Shown here in pieces: positions 8,058-16,989 of a stretch of 64,000 nt of DNA. The stretch is taken from assembly GCA_002067705.1 (NCBI GenBank), contig MVRL01000112.1, forward strand, positions 47,128-111,127. Reading direction: 5' to 3'. Below the pieces are notes generated by a model. The model was not told where the DNA came from and did no database searches. It saw only the letters and a list, made by a program, of their open reading frames with translations. The position numbers and the translations under genes are program-made. The DNA is from Methanosaeta sp. PtaU1.Bin112. GTDB lineage: Archaea; Halobacteriota; Methanosarcinia; Methanotrichales; Methanotrichaceae. Numbering within the stretch: the stretch's first letter is position 1; every line of letters begins with the position of its first letter.

Positions 8058-8993
8058 TCAGTCCCTCTGTTTTATTTTTATGGTTGAGTCTCCCGTATGA
8101 AATAGGGGACTATGCATGAGACTATGCTCATTGCTGCCAATAGCAGATAATAAATGAGATCCATCGCAACTAATCCCCGGAACCTTTGCCCATCCTTCCC
8201 GGCAGGTGGAAAACGTCATCTTCTCCCGTCGTGCACTCTCGTTTACCCTGTGCATCAAATCGCGTCTGATCTCCTCAGGAAGATATCCGCTGCCTGCAAC
8301 CTTGCATCCTCGGGAAAACAGTCTCTCTAAAGCCTTCCCTTCCTGAGCAAAGACGGAGATGATCTTTTTCATGTTTCCCGGTCGGGTCTTAAAGGTCGAG
8401 GAAGTTATATGCCGGGCTCCTGCTCGTGAGACCGCGGCTGCCAGTTGATCGATCTCTTCGTCGTTTATGCCGGGAATGATGGGATCGATTCTGGCCGAAA
8501 TGGGAACGCCTTTTGCCGATAGCTTAGCCATAGCATCGAGGCGTCTTTCCGGCGATGGCGCACCAGGCTCCAGCTTGCGGCATATGGATTCGCTCAGCGA
8601 TGTGATGGTTATGGCCACGCAGGCCTTCATCTCGGAAAGAAGATCTGCGTCTCTTGCTACCAGATGCGACTTTGTCACCACCTGAGCACACAGACCTCGC
8701 TCTTTCAGGATCTGCAAGCATCCTCGGCTGAGCCGAAGCCCTTCTTCTTGAGGTGGGTAGGGGTCTGAGCTATTGGATAATGAAACCAGTGTGCCCGGGC
8801 TGATCCTGGATGACTCCCGGACAAGCCTTCTCAGGAGATCGGCCTTGGGGCGGCACTCGGCAAAGCGGAGGATGTAGGATGAGGCGTAACAGTAGAGACA
8901 GCCATGCGGGCACCCTGTGTAAGGATTGAGGCTCAACTTGGCCGGGCAGGTGCAAAGCTCGCTCTTCCAGGGATCAAATGGTCTGAGGATCAT
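8058..8993 (-). CDS. Radical SAM protein, spore-photoproduct-lyase-like family
   Basis: A 311-residue radical SAM enzyme. The [4Fe-4S] motif is CPHGCLYC (C28, C32, C35), followed by YASSY and a TIM-barrel core with VSLSNSSDPYPPQE, VVTKSHLVARD, ITITSLSE and ARIDPIIPGIN. These blocks belong to the SplB/Rv2578c-type family (COG1533), related to spore photoproduct lyase, whose substrates in archaea are unknown. The start overlaps the stop of the upstream ligase-like gene by one base (TAATG), so the two are translationally coupled. The operon context suggests a nucleic-acid-related substrate, which is inference. Confidence 0.85.
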   Translation of the reverse strand: MILRPFDPWKSELCTCPAKLSLNPYTGCPHGCLYCYASSYILRFAECRPKADLLRRLVRESSRISPGTLVSLSNSSDPYPPQEEGLRLSRGCLQILKERGLCAQVVTKSHLVARDADLLSEMKACVAITITSLSESICRKLEPGAPSPERRLDAMAKLSAKGVPISARIDPIIPGINDEEIDQLAAAVSRAGARHITSSTFKTRPGNMKKIISVFAQEGKALERLFSRGCKVAGSGYLPEEIRRDLMHRVNESARREKMTFSTCREGWAKVPGISCDGSHLLSAIGSNEHSLMHSPLFHTGDSTIKIKQRD

Positions 8994-10615
8994 TAGCTGC
9001 GGATCTCCTCCAGCCTGCTCAGCTCATCTGCATCACCAGGGGAGGCATTCAGAACGAACCCTTCAATTACAGGATGATCAATGACATATCTTCCTGCACG
9101 TTTATGCGCTCCTTTAATCTTAAGGTTCAGGAGAACCTGCGCAAGGACCGGTTCCTCTGAATCGCCACCGACTTCGCATTCACCTTTGTTGATCGCCAGG
9201 GATTTCAAGGCATGAAAGAGTCTCAGCCGGTCAGGCTCAGATAGGCCGAATCCTGTCCATCCCACGGGCACTAGCTCATCATCGTTCCTCAACGCGACCT
9301 GATATTTCCCTGCCATGATCTCATTCTTGCCCTGGCCCCATGAGACCCGCACGATCATGGCAGCAAGCTTCTGCTCCGCTCCGATGATGAAATCTTCTTT
9401 GGAAATCATACCCGGCAGGTAAGGGGCCTCGGGATCTCTCATGAGCAATGCTCTGGCTCCTGCTGCCTTGCTGAACAATTCATCAACAGCCCCCGGGTCG
9501 GTGAGGACATACTCTGGGGCGGGAGATATTCCCTGAAATGGCATGATTTGGGGATTGCCGAGCATAGACACAAGCTTTTCTCGTCGATGTTGATAAGGCA
9601 TGCTGCAGATGTCTTTGCCCTGCCAGGCAATGAGATCATAAGCCATAAGCGCGGGTCGAATTCTGCTCTTTCTGGAGAGATGACGGCGGTTTATGTACCA
9701 CAGCATTTCCGCTTGGCTGCAGATGACATTTCTCAGGCTGCCGCGGTCTTGAAATCCTATGAGAAGGCAATCTGCGACAAAATCAGATTCGACTCTATCG
9801 AGCTGAAGGGTTATGTTGCTCAGGAACGCGGTGATATTCCGCAGATGGCTGGTGAAGATGAACGTCTCTTTTTTTCCTTTATGAACCTGCACCCTCAAGC
9901 CCGGATATCTGGGCAGAAAGCATCCCGGCACCTCTGGATCTCTCTGGCGAAATAGCATAAATCGGATGGGGGTTTTAGCCTGTACGGTAGCTTCATTCAG
10001 CTTTCGCCATTGAGCCATGACGGCAATGCTTCCCAGATCCGGCTTGAGGCTGTAGGCCCTCTCTATCTCCTCCGGATCGCAGTTCAGCGATGAAGAGATG
10101 GCGGCGATCATGGTCTTATGACCGATGCCTGCTTGCAGATTTCTCAGGGCCGTACGGGCGATAAACTTTCCTTCCTGTGGTGTCGCTTCCAAAAATAGGC
10201 CCCTTAACAGGGCGTTCTTCCGCTGCTCCGATTCTTTACCCCTCATCTCGGAGATACGCCGGAGACTTTCGTATACCGACAGGGCTTTAAGAGGCTCGTG
10301 AAAAAGTGAGTGCTGCCCTTTCTGCTCCAACGCGGCTTCCGCCACCTGTCCTATATCAGAAAATCGTTCCCACAGAGAAGGTATATCTTGGTCGGATACC
10401 TCAGCCAGCGCCGTCATGAGGGCCTCCGGGCCGATGCCCATCTCCCTTTCCTCCCAGGGCGGCCAGAGTTCTCCTAAAAGCAGCCGTACCGCTGGACAGA
10501 GCATCTCGCTATCAGGCTCTATCTCAGAGAGAAGGCCCGCCGCTAGATCGGCTTTACATCCACGTGATGCACGGGAGATCTCTTGCAGAGCCTGGGCGAT
10601 TCGAGAGTAATGCAT
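8993..10615 (-). CDS. Catalytically degenerate ATP-dependent DNA ligase homologue
   Basis: A 540-residue protein that follows the archaeal ATP-dependent DNA ligase (LigB type) from end to end. It has an N-terminal helical DNA-binding domain (LRNLQAGIGHKTMIAAISSS), an adenylation domain beginning TPIRFML, and an OB-fold with SWGQGKNEI...VPVGWTGFGLSE. The catalytic residues are missing. Motif I, normally KYDGxR, reads RYPGLR, so the adenylated lysine is Arg236 and the aspartate is Pro238. Motif III's glutamate is absent (DFVADCLLIGF). Motif IV, normally EGLM-K, reads RALLMRD. The motif V lysines are lost. The frame is intact with no stop or frameshift, so it is probably a maintained non-ligating DNA-binding protein. 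It lies between a winged-helix gene and a radical SAM gene with no gaps. Confidence 0.85.
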   Translation of the reverse strand: MHYSRIAQALQEISRASRGCKADLAAGLLSEIEPDSEMLCPAVRLLLGELWPPWEEREMGIGPEALMTALAEVSDQDIPSLWERFSDIGQVAEAALEQKGQHSLFHEPLKALSVYESLRRISEMRGKESEQRKNALLRGLFLEATPQEGKFIARTALRNLQAGIGHKTMIAAISSSLNCDPEEIERAYSLKPDLGSIAVMAQWRKLNEATVQAKTPIRFMLFRQRDPEVPGCFLPRYPGLRVQVHKGKKETFIFTSHLRNITAFLSNITLQLDRVESDFVADCLLIGFQDRGSLRNVICSQAEMLWYINRRHLSRKSRIRPALMAYDLIAWQGKDICSMPYQHRREKLVSMLGNPQIMPFQGISPAPEYVLTDPGAVDELFSKAAGARALLMRDPEAPYLPGMISKEDFIIGAEQKLAAMIVRVSWGQGKNEIMAGKYQVALRNDDELVPVGWTGFGLSEPDRLRLFHALKSLAINKGECEVGGDSEEPVLAQVLLNLKIKGAHKRAGRYVIDHPVIEGFVLNASPGDADELSRLEEIRS

Positions 10616-10924
10616 TTACCTCGCTATCTTGATCTTTAAAAGGTCCTCTGTCCTCTTGGCCAGATCCTCAATCATGCCATCGAGCTCTCTCAAAAAAGAC
10701 TGCGTTTCCTCCGTAGTCACCGCGCCTGGGGCGGAAGCCTTGATCAATCCTTCCTGCTCTAAGACTCGAAGAGAATAGCGTACCTTATGACTGGGTATCT
10801 TTGTCTCCTCGGCCAGCTTGAGGATGCCTATGGGCTCATTCTCCACGACTTTATTGAGGACGACCAGGTGCCGTTGTAGCATCTCAAGCTCGCTGCTCAC
10901 CTTCTCGGTCAGAATCTCTATCAC
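10616..10924 (-). CDS. Archaeal winged-helix protein
   Basis: A 102-residue DNA-binding protein. Residues 25-75 form a winged helix (VENEPIGILKLAEETKIPSHKVRYSLRVLEQEGLIKAS), preceded by an N-terminal helix (MIEILTEKVSSELEMLQRHL) and followed by a C-terminal helix probably used for dimerisation. This short architecture is widespread in methanogens and haloarchaea and annotated as a predicted regulator; its targets are unknown. Its stop codon directly abuts the ATG of the degenerate ligase gene, so it is the first gene of that operon. It could regulate the operon or act as a DNA-binding partner of the two enzymes. Confidence 0.8.
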   Translation of the reverse strand: MIEILTEKVSSELEMLQRHLVVLNKVVENEPIGILKLAEETKIPSHKVRYSLRVLEQEGLIKASAPGAVTTEETQSFLRELDGMIEDLAKRTEDLLKIKIAR

Positions 10925-11068
10925 ATCCTCTCACGGAATATTATCTTTAATTCGATTGCGGCCTTATAATTCCATCGATTGACATGGCGCGTGTTAGCAC
11001 ATATCATTTTGCATTCGGAAATTCAAATCTGATCAAAACCAAAAAGAGCCAAGAAAAAATATGGAAGA

Positions 11069-12187
11069 TCAGTAGCGCGCCCGGCGAGGGAGGAAGTCTA
11101 TGCCATGCCGGGATGTCACACGCCGATTCAGATCCTTTCCCAGTATCTGCGGCGATGATACACCGGTGACCACGAGCATTGTTCGCAGAGTATGCTGCAA
11201 ATTTGGATCGATCTGTGCGCCCCAGATGATGCGGGCATCGGGATTGATCTTCTGATATACCTCATCAACTACCGTTTCGGCATCTGTGATGGTCATATCC
11301 GGGCCGCCTACCACGTTAACCAAGGCGGAGTTTGCGCCGGATACATCTACATCCAATAGAGGGCTGCGCAGAGCCTTCGTAACAGAATCACGTGCTTTCT
11401 CTTCGCCTTCCGCCTCACCCATGCCGATCATGGCGACGCCACCATTGGTCATGACCGTTCTTACATCGGCAAAGTCCAGATTGATCAGTCCAGGACGGGT
11501 GATCAACTCCGTGATGCCCTTGACCGAGCGCATCAATACTTCATCCGCCACTTTAAAGGCCGCTTGCAGGGGAAGATTGGGGACGACGTCCAGTAGACGG
11601 TCGTTGGGCACCACGATTACCGTATCAGAAACCTCTCGCAGCCTCTTTAGTCCTGCTTCAGCATTCTGCATTCTGATGGTGCCTTCCGCACTGAAGGGGA
11701 TGGTGACGATGGCAATGGTAAGAGCTCCTGCCTCTCGCGCAGCTTCTGCGACCACGGGTGACGCGCCTGTGCCTGTGCCACCACCCAATCCGCAGGTAAC
11801 GAAGACCATATCCGCACCTTCCACAGCGGCTTTGATCTCATCGATATCCTCCTGGGCAGCCTCTTCTCCGATGGCCGGCAAGCTTCCCGCCCCCAGGCCG
11901 CGAGTGGTGCGTCTGCCTATGAGAAAACGCCGATCGGCATTGATATGCAAGAGATGCTGGGCATCGGTATTTAAGGCAAAAAGCTCTGCGCCTTGGATGC
12001 CGCACTCTGCCAGGCGGTCGATGGTATTCGAGCCGCCTCCGCCGCATCCTATGACACGGATAACCGTGGTCAGCTCCTCCAGAACCCCAACCAGCTCTTC
12101 ATCGCTCTGGATTAAGCTGGACGGCTTGATTCTGCTCTCGGCCTCAGATCTGCCCAGGGCTTCGTCGATGATGTACTTAATCTCCAT
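11069..12187 (-). CDS. ftsZ: Cell division protein FtsZ
   Basis: A 372-residue tubulin-superfamily GTPase that polymerises into the division ring in the cytoplasm. An archaeal-type N-terminal extension of about 38 residues precedes the core strand [18 protein letters not shown]. The tubulin signature [14 protein letters not shown] is intact, as are NTDAQHL, the T5 region PNDRLLDV, and the synergy-loop region [11 protein letters not shown] with its catalytic aspartates. The C-terminus ([10 protein letters not shown]...FLPRRARY) is short and basic. It appears to be a single-gene unit; a TATA-like ACTATATACC lies about 45 bases upstream of the start. Confidence 0.97.
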   Translation of the reverse strand: MEIKYIIDEALGRSEAESRIKPSSLIQSDEELVGVLEELTTVIRVIGCGGGGSNTIDRLAECGIQGAELFALNTDAQHLLHINADRRFLIGRRTTRGLGAGSLPAIGEEAAQEDIDEIKAAVEGADMVFVTCGLGGGTGTGASPVVAEAAREAGALTIAIVTIPFSAEGTIRMQNAEAGLKRLREVSDTVIVVPNDRLLDVVPNLPLQAAFKVADEVLMRSVKGITELITRPGLINLDFADVRTVMTNGGVAMIGMGEAEGEEKARDSVTKALRSPLLDVDVSGANSALVNVVGGPDMTITDAETVVDEVYQKINPDARIIWGAQIDPNLQHTLRTMLVVTGVSSPQILGKDLNRRVTSRHGIDFLPRRARY

Positions 12188-12267
12188 CCCCTCTTCTTTT
12201 TTCTACTTTATTTGCCAATCAATTGGTATATAGTTTTTTGCATATAGAAAAGAAGATGCTGCCCTGG

Positions 12268-12708
12268 TTAATTGGATCGCAGGGATTTAAGCTTTTCAAT
12301 CTGCCTCATCACCCTCTCGGATTCCTTCGATTTCTCGCCCTCCAGGTAATCGACGATCTCCGGAAGGCTTTTATTCAATTTATAAATGCGATACGGCCGC
12401 CCTTTTCCGGGATTCTTTTCATCCCTTTCCACAATCCATTCCAATTTCCGGATCTCTCGCATGGCAATGCTCACTTCCGGTTGGCGAAGATCCGATCCGA
12501 TCTCTATCTCTCGGGACGTTGCTTCTGTCACTCCCGCCAGATAGGTCAGGACTCTGGCCACGTTCCTCTTCAGTCCCACCTTCATGAGAATAGAGGCAAA
12601 TTCATCGCGTTCAACTTTAGGGTCTGAGGCTGCTATTGTATTCAATACGGTCACCTTGGGCTTAACGAATGATAACATATATATAAGTTTCGTCGAAAAT
12701 AATTCCAT
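12268..12708 (-). CDS. Archaeal HTH regulator (MarR/TrmB-like)
   Basis: A regulator of up to 146 residues with a winged-helix domain: VLTYLAGVTEATSREIEIGSDLRQPEVSIAMREIRKLEWI, then a wing with KGRPYRIYKL and a C-terminal helical tail (SKESERVMRQIEKLKSL). It resembles the COG3355-type predicted archaeal regulators. The start is uncertain. The annotated ATG (12708) would place a TATA-like element (AACTTATATATA) inside the gene; an ATG at 12678, or a leaderless GTG at 12654 about 25 bases after that element, are alternatives. It is divergent from the marker 8 gene, with an 8-bp inverted repeat between them. Confidence 0.8.
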   Translation of the reverse strand: MELFSTKLIYMLSFVKPKVTVLNTIAASDPKVERDEFASILMKVGLKRNVARVLTYLAGVTEATSREIEIGSDLRQPEVSIAMREIRKLEWIVERDEKNPGKGRPYRIYKLNKSLPEIVDYLEGEKSKESERVMRQIEKLKSLRSN

Positions 12709-12775
12709 TGCGATTGGATACCGCCTTATCTTATTAATTATTTTTTTATATATATGATCTTTTTAGAAGAAATTC

Positions 12776-12796
12776 GCTATAATTCACTATTATAGC
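12776..12796. promoter_or_regulatory. Perfect 8-5-8 inverted repeat (candidate operator)
   Basis: GCTATAAT (12776-12783), TCACT, ATTATAGC (12789-12796) form a perfect palindrome in the 231-base region between the divergent HTH regulator and marker protein 8. The 13-bp centre-to-centre spacing is compatible with a winged-helix dimer. A TATA-rich stretch (TTTTTTTATATATATG) lies just upstream at 12741-12756. Confidence 0.5.
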
Positions 12797-12939
12797 AGGA
12801 CCCTTCCTTGGCTATTGATCGAGCAGGTAAAGAGAAATCATATTAAGGACATCAACGGGATTGAGGATATGATGATGATCATAGGAGAGTGGCCAAGGCA
12901 AAATTCCGTCGGAGAGGCTGGCACTCTCTGGAGGACTAA

Positions 12940-13785
12940 ATGCACATAATGGAGCTATTAGGCAAATCCCGAGTCAAGGTGGAAGAGGAAAAGGTCCAGG
13001 ATGCCAGCGAGCCCCTGATTGATTGGTGCCCGCTCTTTGATAAGATCAGGGGGATAAAGAAGGTCTCTGCCGAATCAGCCGCAGCAAATATGGAATTTAG
13101 AATAAAGACTCATGGCATGTTCTCGGCGCGACGGAAGCTGCAGATGGACACATTTGTGGGCTTTGGGGCCTCGGAGTCCATGATGACCGGCATCGAGGCG
13201 GGAATCATCGACGCTGCTGTTACCGTTTGCGACGGTGCGGGCACTGTGATCTCGGAAAACGCCGACCTCATTCAGGGCATGGGCGGCTATCTTTCTGGGC
13301 TCGTAGAGACCGAGCCGATACCTGAGGTCATAGAAGGCATCCGTGAAGCTGGCGGGCATGTTCTCTCCGCTCAGGATGGCAAAATCGACCAGATTGAAGG
13401 CGCGCTTTATGCAATAGCCGCAGGATTTAAAAAATTCGCTGTCACTGTTGCCGATTGCGCCTCAGCAGAGAAGCTGCGCGCTCTGGAGAAGACCGCAGGG
13501 GTAAGAATAATGATAATCGGCGTTCATCTTACAGGAATAGGTCTTGAGGAGGCATCGAGGCTTCTGGCGGTTGCCGATATTGTAACCAGTTGCGCTTCAA
13601 AGCACATTCGCGAGCAGGCAAAGCCTCTGGTTCAGGTGGGAACGGCTGTGCCTCTCTTCGGCCTGACAGCTTGGGGCAAGGAGCTGCTGGTGGAAAGGGC
13701 AAAGAAAGTAGAGCAGCCTATTCTGATAAACACCATGCCTCTGCCGGTGTTGCCTGAGAAAAAGCAGCCCAGGCCATTGGTTTAG
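12940..13785 (+). CDS. Methanogenesis marker protein 8 (DUF2099)
   Basis: A 281-residue protein of the DUF2099 family, known as methanogenesis marker 8 because it is confined to methane-producing archaea. Characteristic blocks are MHIMELLGKSRVKV, FRIKTHGMFSARRKLQMDTFVGFGASE, GIIDAAVTVCDGAGTVI, and a C-terminal region with TSCASKHIREQAKPLVQVGTAVPLFGLT. Two conserved cysteines (CDGAG and the SC before ASKH) may bind metal. The biochemical role is not established. It is a strong indicator that the host is a methanogen. It sits alone, divergent from the regulator. Confidence 0.92.
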   Translation: MHIMELLGKSRVKVEEEKVQDASEPLIDWCPLFDKIRGIKKVSAESAAANMEFRIKTHGMFSARRKLQMDTFVGFGASESMMTGIEAGIIDAAVTVCDGAGTVISENADLIQGMGGYLSGLVETEPIPEVIEGIREAGGHVLSAQDGKIDQIEGALYAIAAGFKKFAVTVADCASAEKLRALEKTAGVRIMIIGVHLTGIGLEEASRLLAVADIVTSCASKHIREQAKPLVQVGTAVPLFGLTAWGKELLVERAKKVEQPILINTMPLPVLPEKKQPRPLV

Positions 13786-13886
13786 CCGCTAATGGCTCAA
13801 TGGCATAATTTTTCTCGTTTTTAATCTAAAACAGGAGGTAGTGGCCCGGAAAGAATCACGCGATCTTTGCCGGCTGTGGTGCGTCT

Positions 13887-14168
13887 TCAGAAGGCAATGG
13901 TGCAGAGTCCAGGTGCCGGACCATTAGGTGTGAGCTTGCAGGTTCGATCCTGCAGACCGACCTCTACATAATCGCCTTTGGGTTGAGCATCGAATTCGTG
14001 AGTTACCAGATAGAATGCCAGGTCCTCGGCATTCATGCGGGGATCGTCAAATGAGGATATTGTGGACTTCAATTCCGTGATGGTGGTCTTGGTTGCACTG
14101 ACGGTGGGCAGCGCCAGCATGATCACAATCGATATGAGACATATTGCGCTTATCTTATTCCAGGCCAT
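13887..14168 (-). CDS. Small exported protein of unknown function
   Basis: A 93-residue exported protein: signal peptide (ISAICLISIVIMLALPTVSA), then a short mature region with an amphipathic segment (ITELKSTISSFDDP), a NAEDLAFYLVTHEFDA block and a C-terminal VEVGLQDRTCKLTPNGPAPGLCTIAF with two cysteines that could form a disulfide. Family not recognised. The ATG at 14168 is preferred over an in-frame TTG at 14189 because AGGGAG lies just before it. Confidence 0.65.
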   Translation of the reverse strand: MAWNKISAICLISIVIMLALPTVSATKTTITELKSTISSFDDPRMNAEDLAFYLVTHEFDAQPKGDYVEVGLQDRTCKLTPNGPAPGLCTIAF

Positions 14169-14276
14169 AGATCTCCCTGAGCGATTCAAGGATCATATAG
14201 ACGATTGAGTACAACTCATGTGCCAAAATTCCAACAGATCTGAATGAATTAGCATGCTACTTGCTCCCCTGCGGCA

Positions 14277-16685
14277 TCATACCTGAGACAAATTTGAGCC
14301 CGCTGAGACGGTTGCATGCGTATTCCTCCACATAGCATGATCGGTTCCGATGACAAATGCCTGGGTCTCACTCGCGATAAAAGCCCCGGGTGTGTGTATT
14401 AGCATCAATCCGCCAATGTATTTCCACTGGCTTCCCACCGGATTTCCTGGAGAGATGACGACTGTGTTCTCCCACAGAGCCGAATCGGTGCCGCGTACAA
14501 ATGCATGTATCTTGCTGGCAGATGGGTCTGCAATGACAAACGGGTCCGAGCTGATGACTCCTCTCAGTCCATGCCAGACTCCAGTCTCCGGCTCACTGCT
14601 CGAGTTCACATCGCACATCCACAGAGCATTGTCACCACCCATAACATAGACTGCAATGTGATTGTTGACACCAGTCTCTATTGCGGCGATCGGCCCATTG
14701 GCCAGGAAGCCACCCAGGAAGTTCCAGGTTCTGGCATACGATGATCCTCCCCATACACCTTTCTTATCCCAGAGTGAATAATCGCATCCTCGAACCAGTA
14801 TGTGCTCAATGCCGGAGGGATCAAAAATGATGTATGGACGTGTTGAAAGGCATCCGCCCAGAGAGGTCCAATCGCCGGTTTCTGCGTTTATGTCAAGGTT
14901 GAAAATCCAAAGGGCATTGTCCCCGCCTATGACTGCGACTCTCATAATGCCGTGATTGGATGGATCCTGTGCTGCTGTGGGCTTCTCTGTGATGTATCCT
15001 CGCAGACATTTCCAGTGTCCCGTTTTCATGATGGGATCGTGGATGAAGTCCCAAACGCTTCCATCGCCTCCCCGAACCAGGACGTGTATCCTGCCGTTAT
15101 AATCTGCTACTGCAAAGGGATCTGATGTCAGGAAACCTCCTTTGCCATACCAGGTCCCATCCACATTAGCCCATAGGGCACCATCTCCTCCTTTCACCCA
15201 AATTTCCGTCCTGCCCATGCAGTCCACCACTACGCTCGCCGCACTGGTTATGTAGCCTCTGAAACTGCTCCATCCCAAAGGAGGGGTTTCGAAGCATCCC
15301 CTATCGTAACCCTTTCCGGAAAGTCTTGGCCTGTGCAGGAGGTCGTCATTCGGCGCTCCGGTCGAGGTTCCGGAGTCTACTGCCGGGCTATTCTCCTGAA
15401 GCTGGTATCCGGAAGGATCGGCAGAGCCATAGGCAACATACCGGGGATCGCGAGCGAGGTTTCCCGGTCCCAGGGTACCGGATTCTATCTGGGCGCAGGT
15501 GTAATCCTGATCGCCGACCTGCACAGGAACATCTGAATTCGGGCGGTAGAAAAGGTTATTTTCTGAGGTGAATGCCACCGACGGTCCGATCCAGAGAGCA
15601 CCCTGTCCGTGAGAGATTATGCAGTTTTTCATGGTAAGCATTATTGGCACCTGCCGGTCATCGTACTGGACGTACATGGGGTATCCCTGTCTCTCCGGAT
15701 TGTCGGATACGACTGTGTTTGTTATCGTGAACCGGGCATTGGGTTTGGTGGAGTGCGCCACCAGGCCGGACCAGGGAGACGGGCTGGCATCGCCGTCGCC
15801 CGTGTCGTACACCAGGCAGTTTTCGATATGGGTATCATCGCCCCAGATCTTGATTCCGTCGCAGGAGTTGTGATTGACTATGCAGTGGTGGATGTAGGTT
15901 CGATCCGCCTTGCTGTCCAGGCCGTCACCGCGGTTGTGTGTTGATATGGTATCTGCAATCTCAATGGGCCCCTCTGAGGGCTCGATGCCGAATCCATCCG
16001 GCCGGTCATAGGGAGAGGGGCCTGGCGTGCCCTGATAGTAGTGGCCGCTGTAGGCGAAGCGGCAGTTCTTTATGAGAACATTCCTCCAGCCGCCGGATGT
16101 CCCGGCTGCGCCACCTACAGCGCCAAAGCCGCAGTATTCGATGCGACTGTCCAAAAGACTCAATCCATCGATGTCCTGGATATCTATTCCAAACCCGTCG
16201 ATATGGTGGATGTAGATTTCGCTAAGGACTATATTTGAAGCCGGCTCCCAGCTGGCTATGGCATCGCGGAAGGGATTGGTGCCATCGCTCTTTATCTCGA
16301 TGTTCTCGATCCTGACGTAATGCACTGCCGATAGATCGATGGCATTGGCTAGGTTATTTTTGCCGATGAGCGAAGGCCTGCATCCGTCTTCCCCCTTGAT
16401 AGTGACCCATGCAGCCGGGCTCCCCGAGTTGGGAAGAATCCGGTCCTGCCCAAAATCCTGCAAAATATATTCCCCGTCTCGAATGATCAGCGTGTCTCCT
16501 GGCTGAAGCTGGCCGGCTCCGTGGGCGGGCGTCGCCCAGGGCGCTTCAATAGTGCCGGGATTTCCGTTGCTGCCGCCGGGAGCGACATAATATGTAGCTG
16601 CATGGGCTTGCCAAACCAGTAGCACCATCGAGATGAGCAATAAAAAAGACTTCCTGGTGCCAGCATGGATATCATTCTTCGCCAT
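14277..16685 (-). CDS. Exported beta-helix protein with C-terminal seven-bladed propeller
   Basis: An exported protein of about 802 residues. After the signal peptide (FLLLISMVLLVWQAHAA) comes a right-handed parallel beta-helix (about residues 20-430), opening with TYYVAPGGSNGNPGT-x-x-x-PWATPAHA-like sequence typical of DUF1565/pectate-lyase-like proteins and including repeated PbH1 rungs (VRIENIEIKSDG, YIHHCIVNHNSCDGIKIWGDDTHIENC). The C-terminal 330 residues contain seven repeats of a GG-x-L-x-S-x-P...V-x-V-R-G-x-D-x-A-L-W pattern, which fits a PLL/tachylectin-like seven-bladed propeller. A polysaccharide-binding or modifying role at the cell surface is inferred. An ATG at 16703 is an alternative start. 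Confidence 0.8.
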   Translation of the reverse strand: MAKNDIHAGTRKSFLLLISMVLLVWQAHAATYYVAPGGSNGNPGTIEAPWATPAHGAGQLQPGDTLIIRDGEYILQDFGQDRILPNSGSPAAWVTIKGEDGCRPSLIGKNNLANAIDLSAVHYVRIENIEIKSDGTNPFRDAIASWEPASNIVLSEIYIHHIDGFGIDIQDIDGLSLLDSRIEYCGFGAVGGAAGTSGGWRNVLIKNCRFAYSGHYYQGTPGPSPYDRPDGFGIEPSEGPIEIADTISTHNRGDGLDSKADRTYIHHCIVNHNSCDGIKIWGDDTHIENCLVYDTGDGDASPSPWSGLVAHSTKPNARFTITNTVVSDNPERQGYPMYVQYDDRQVPIMLTMKNCIISHGQGALWIGPSVAFTSENNLFYRPNSDVPVQVGDQDYTCAQIESGTLGPGNLARDPRYVAYGSADPSGYQLQENSPAVDSGTSTGAPNDDLLHRPRLSGKGYDRGCFETPPLGWSSFRGYITSAASVVVDCMGRTEIWVKGGDGALWANVDGTWYGKGGFLTSDPFAVADYNGRIHVLVRGGDGSVWDFIHDPIMKTGHWKCLRGYITEKPTAAQDPSNHGIMRVAVIGGDNALWIFNLDINAETGDWTSLGGCLSTRPYIIFDPSGIEHILVRGCDYSLWDKKGVWGGSSYARTWNFLGGFLANGPIAAIETGVNNHIAVYVMGGDNALWMCDVNSSSEPETGVWHGLRGVISSDPFVIADPSASKIHAFVRGTDSALWENTVVISPGNPVGSQWKYIGGLMLIHTPGAFIASETQAFVIGTDHAMWRNTHATVSAGSNLSQV

Positions 16686-16925
16686 TTCATGGATCCCTGC
16701 CATAAGTGCAATTATCTAACAGAGATCGGATCTTGTCAAGAGATATAATCTTATCTGAAAATTAGATGATGTTCCGGATTGGATGTCTGCAGATAATGCC
16801 TATGTGCAACGCCACAGGGATGGCACCCAGAGAATGGGCAAATTGTCAATCAATGGTATTTAATGGCTTTAATGGCCAATTTGCTTGCTTTTTAACAATT
16901 TTTAATTATTGCCAAATATCCGTAA

Positions 16926-16940
16926 ATCTTTTATAAAGGA
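16926..16940 (+). promoter_or_regulatory. TATA-like promoter element
   Basis: AATCTTTTATAAAGG lies in a strongly AT-rich stretch about 50 bases before the ATG at 16990, a plausible archaeal TATA box for the following exported protein. The rest of the 300-base gap between the divergent genes shows nothing else I can name. Confidence 0.4.
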
Positions 16941-16989
16941 ATATAATTTACTATATCAAAAAAAATCGAGTTGATGGATCTGATCATTG

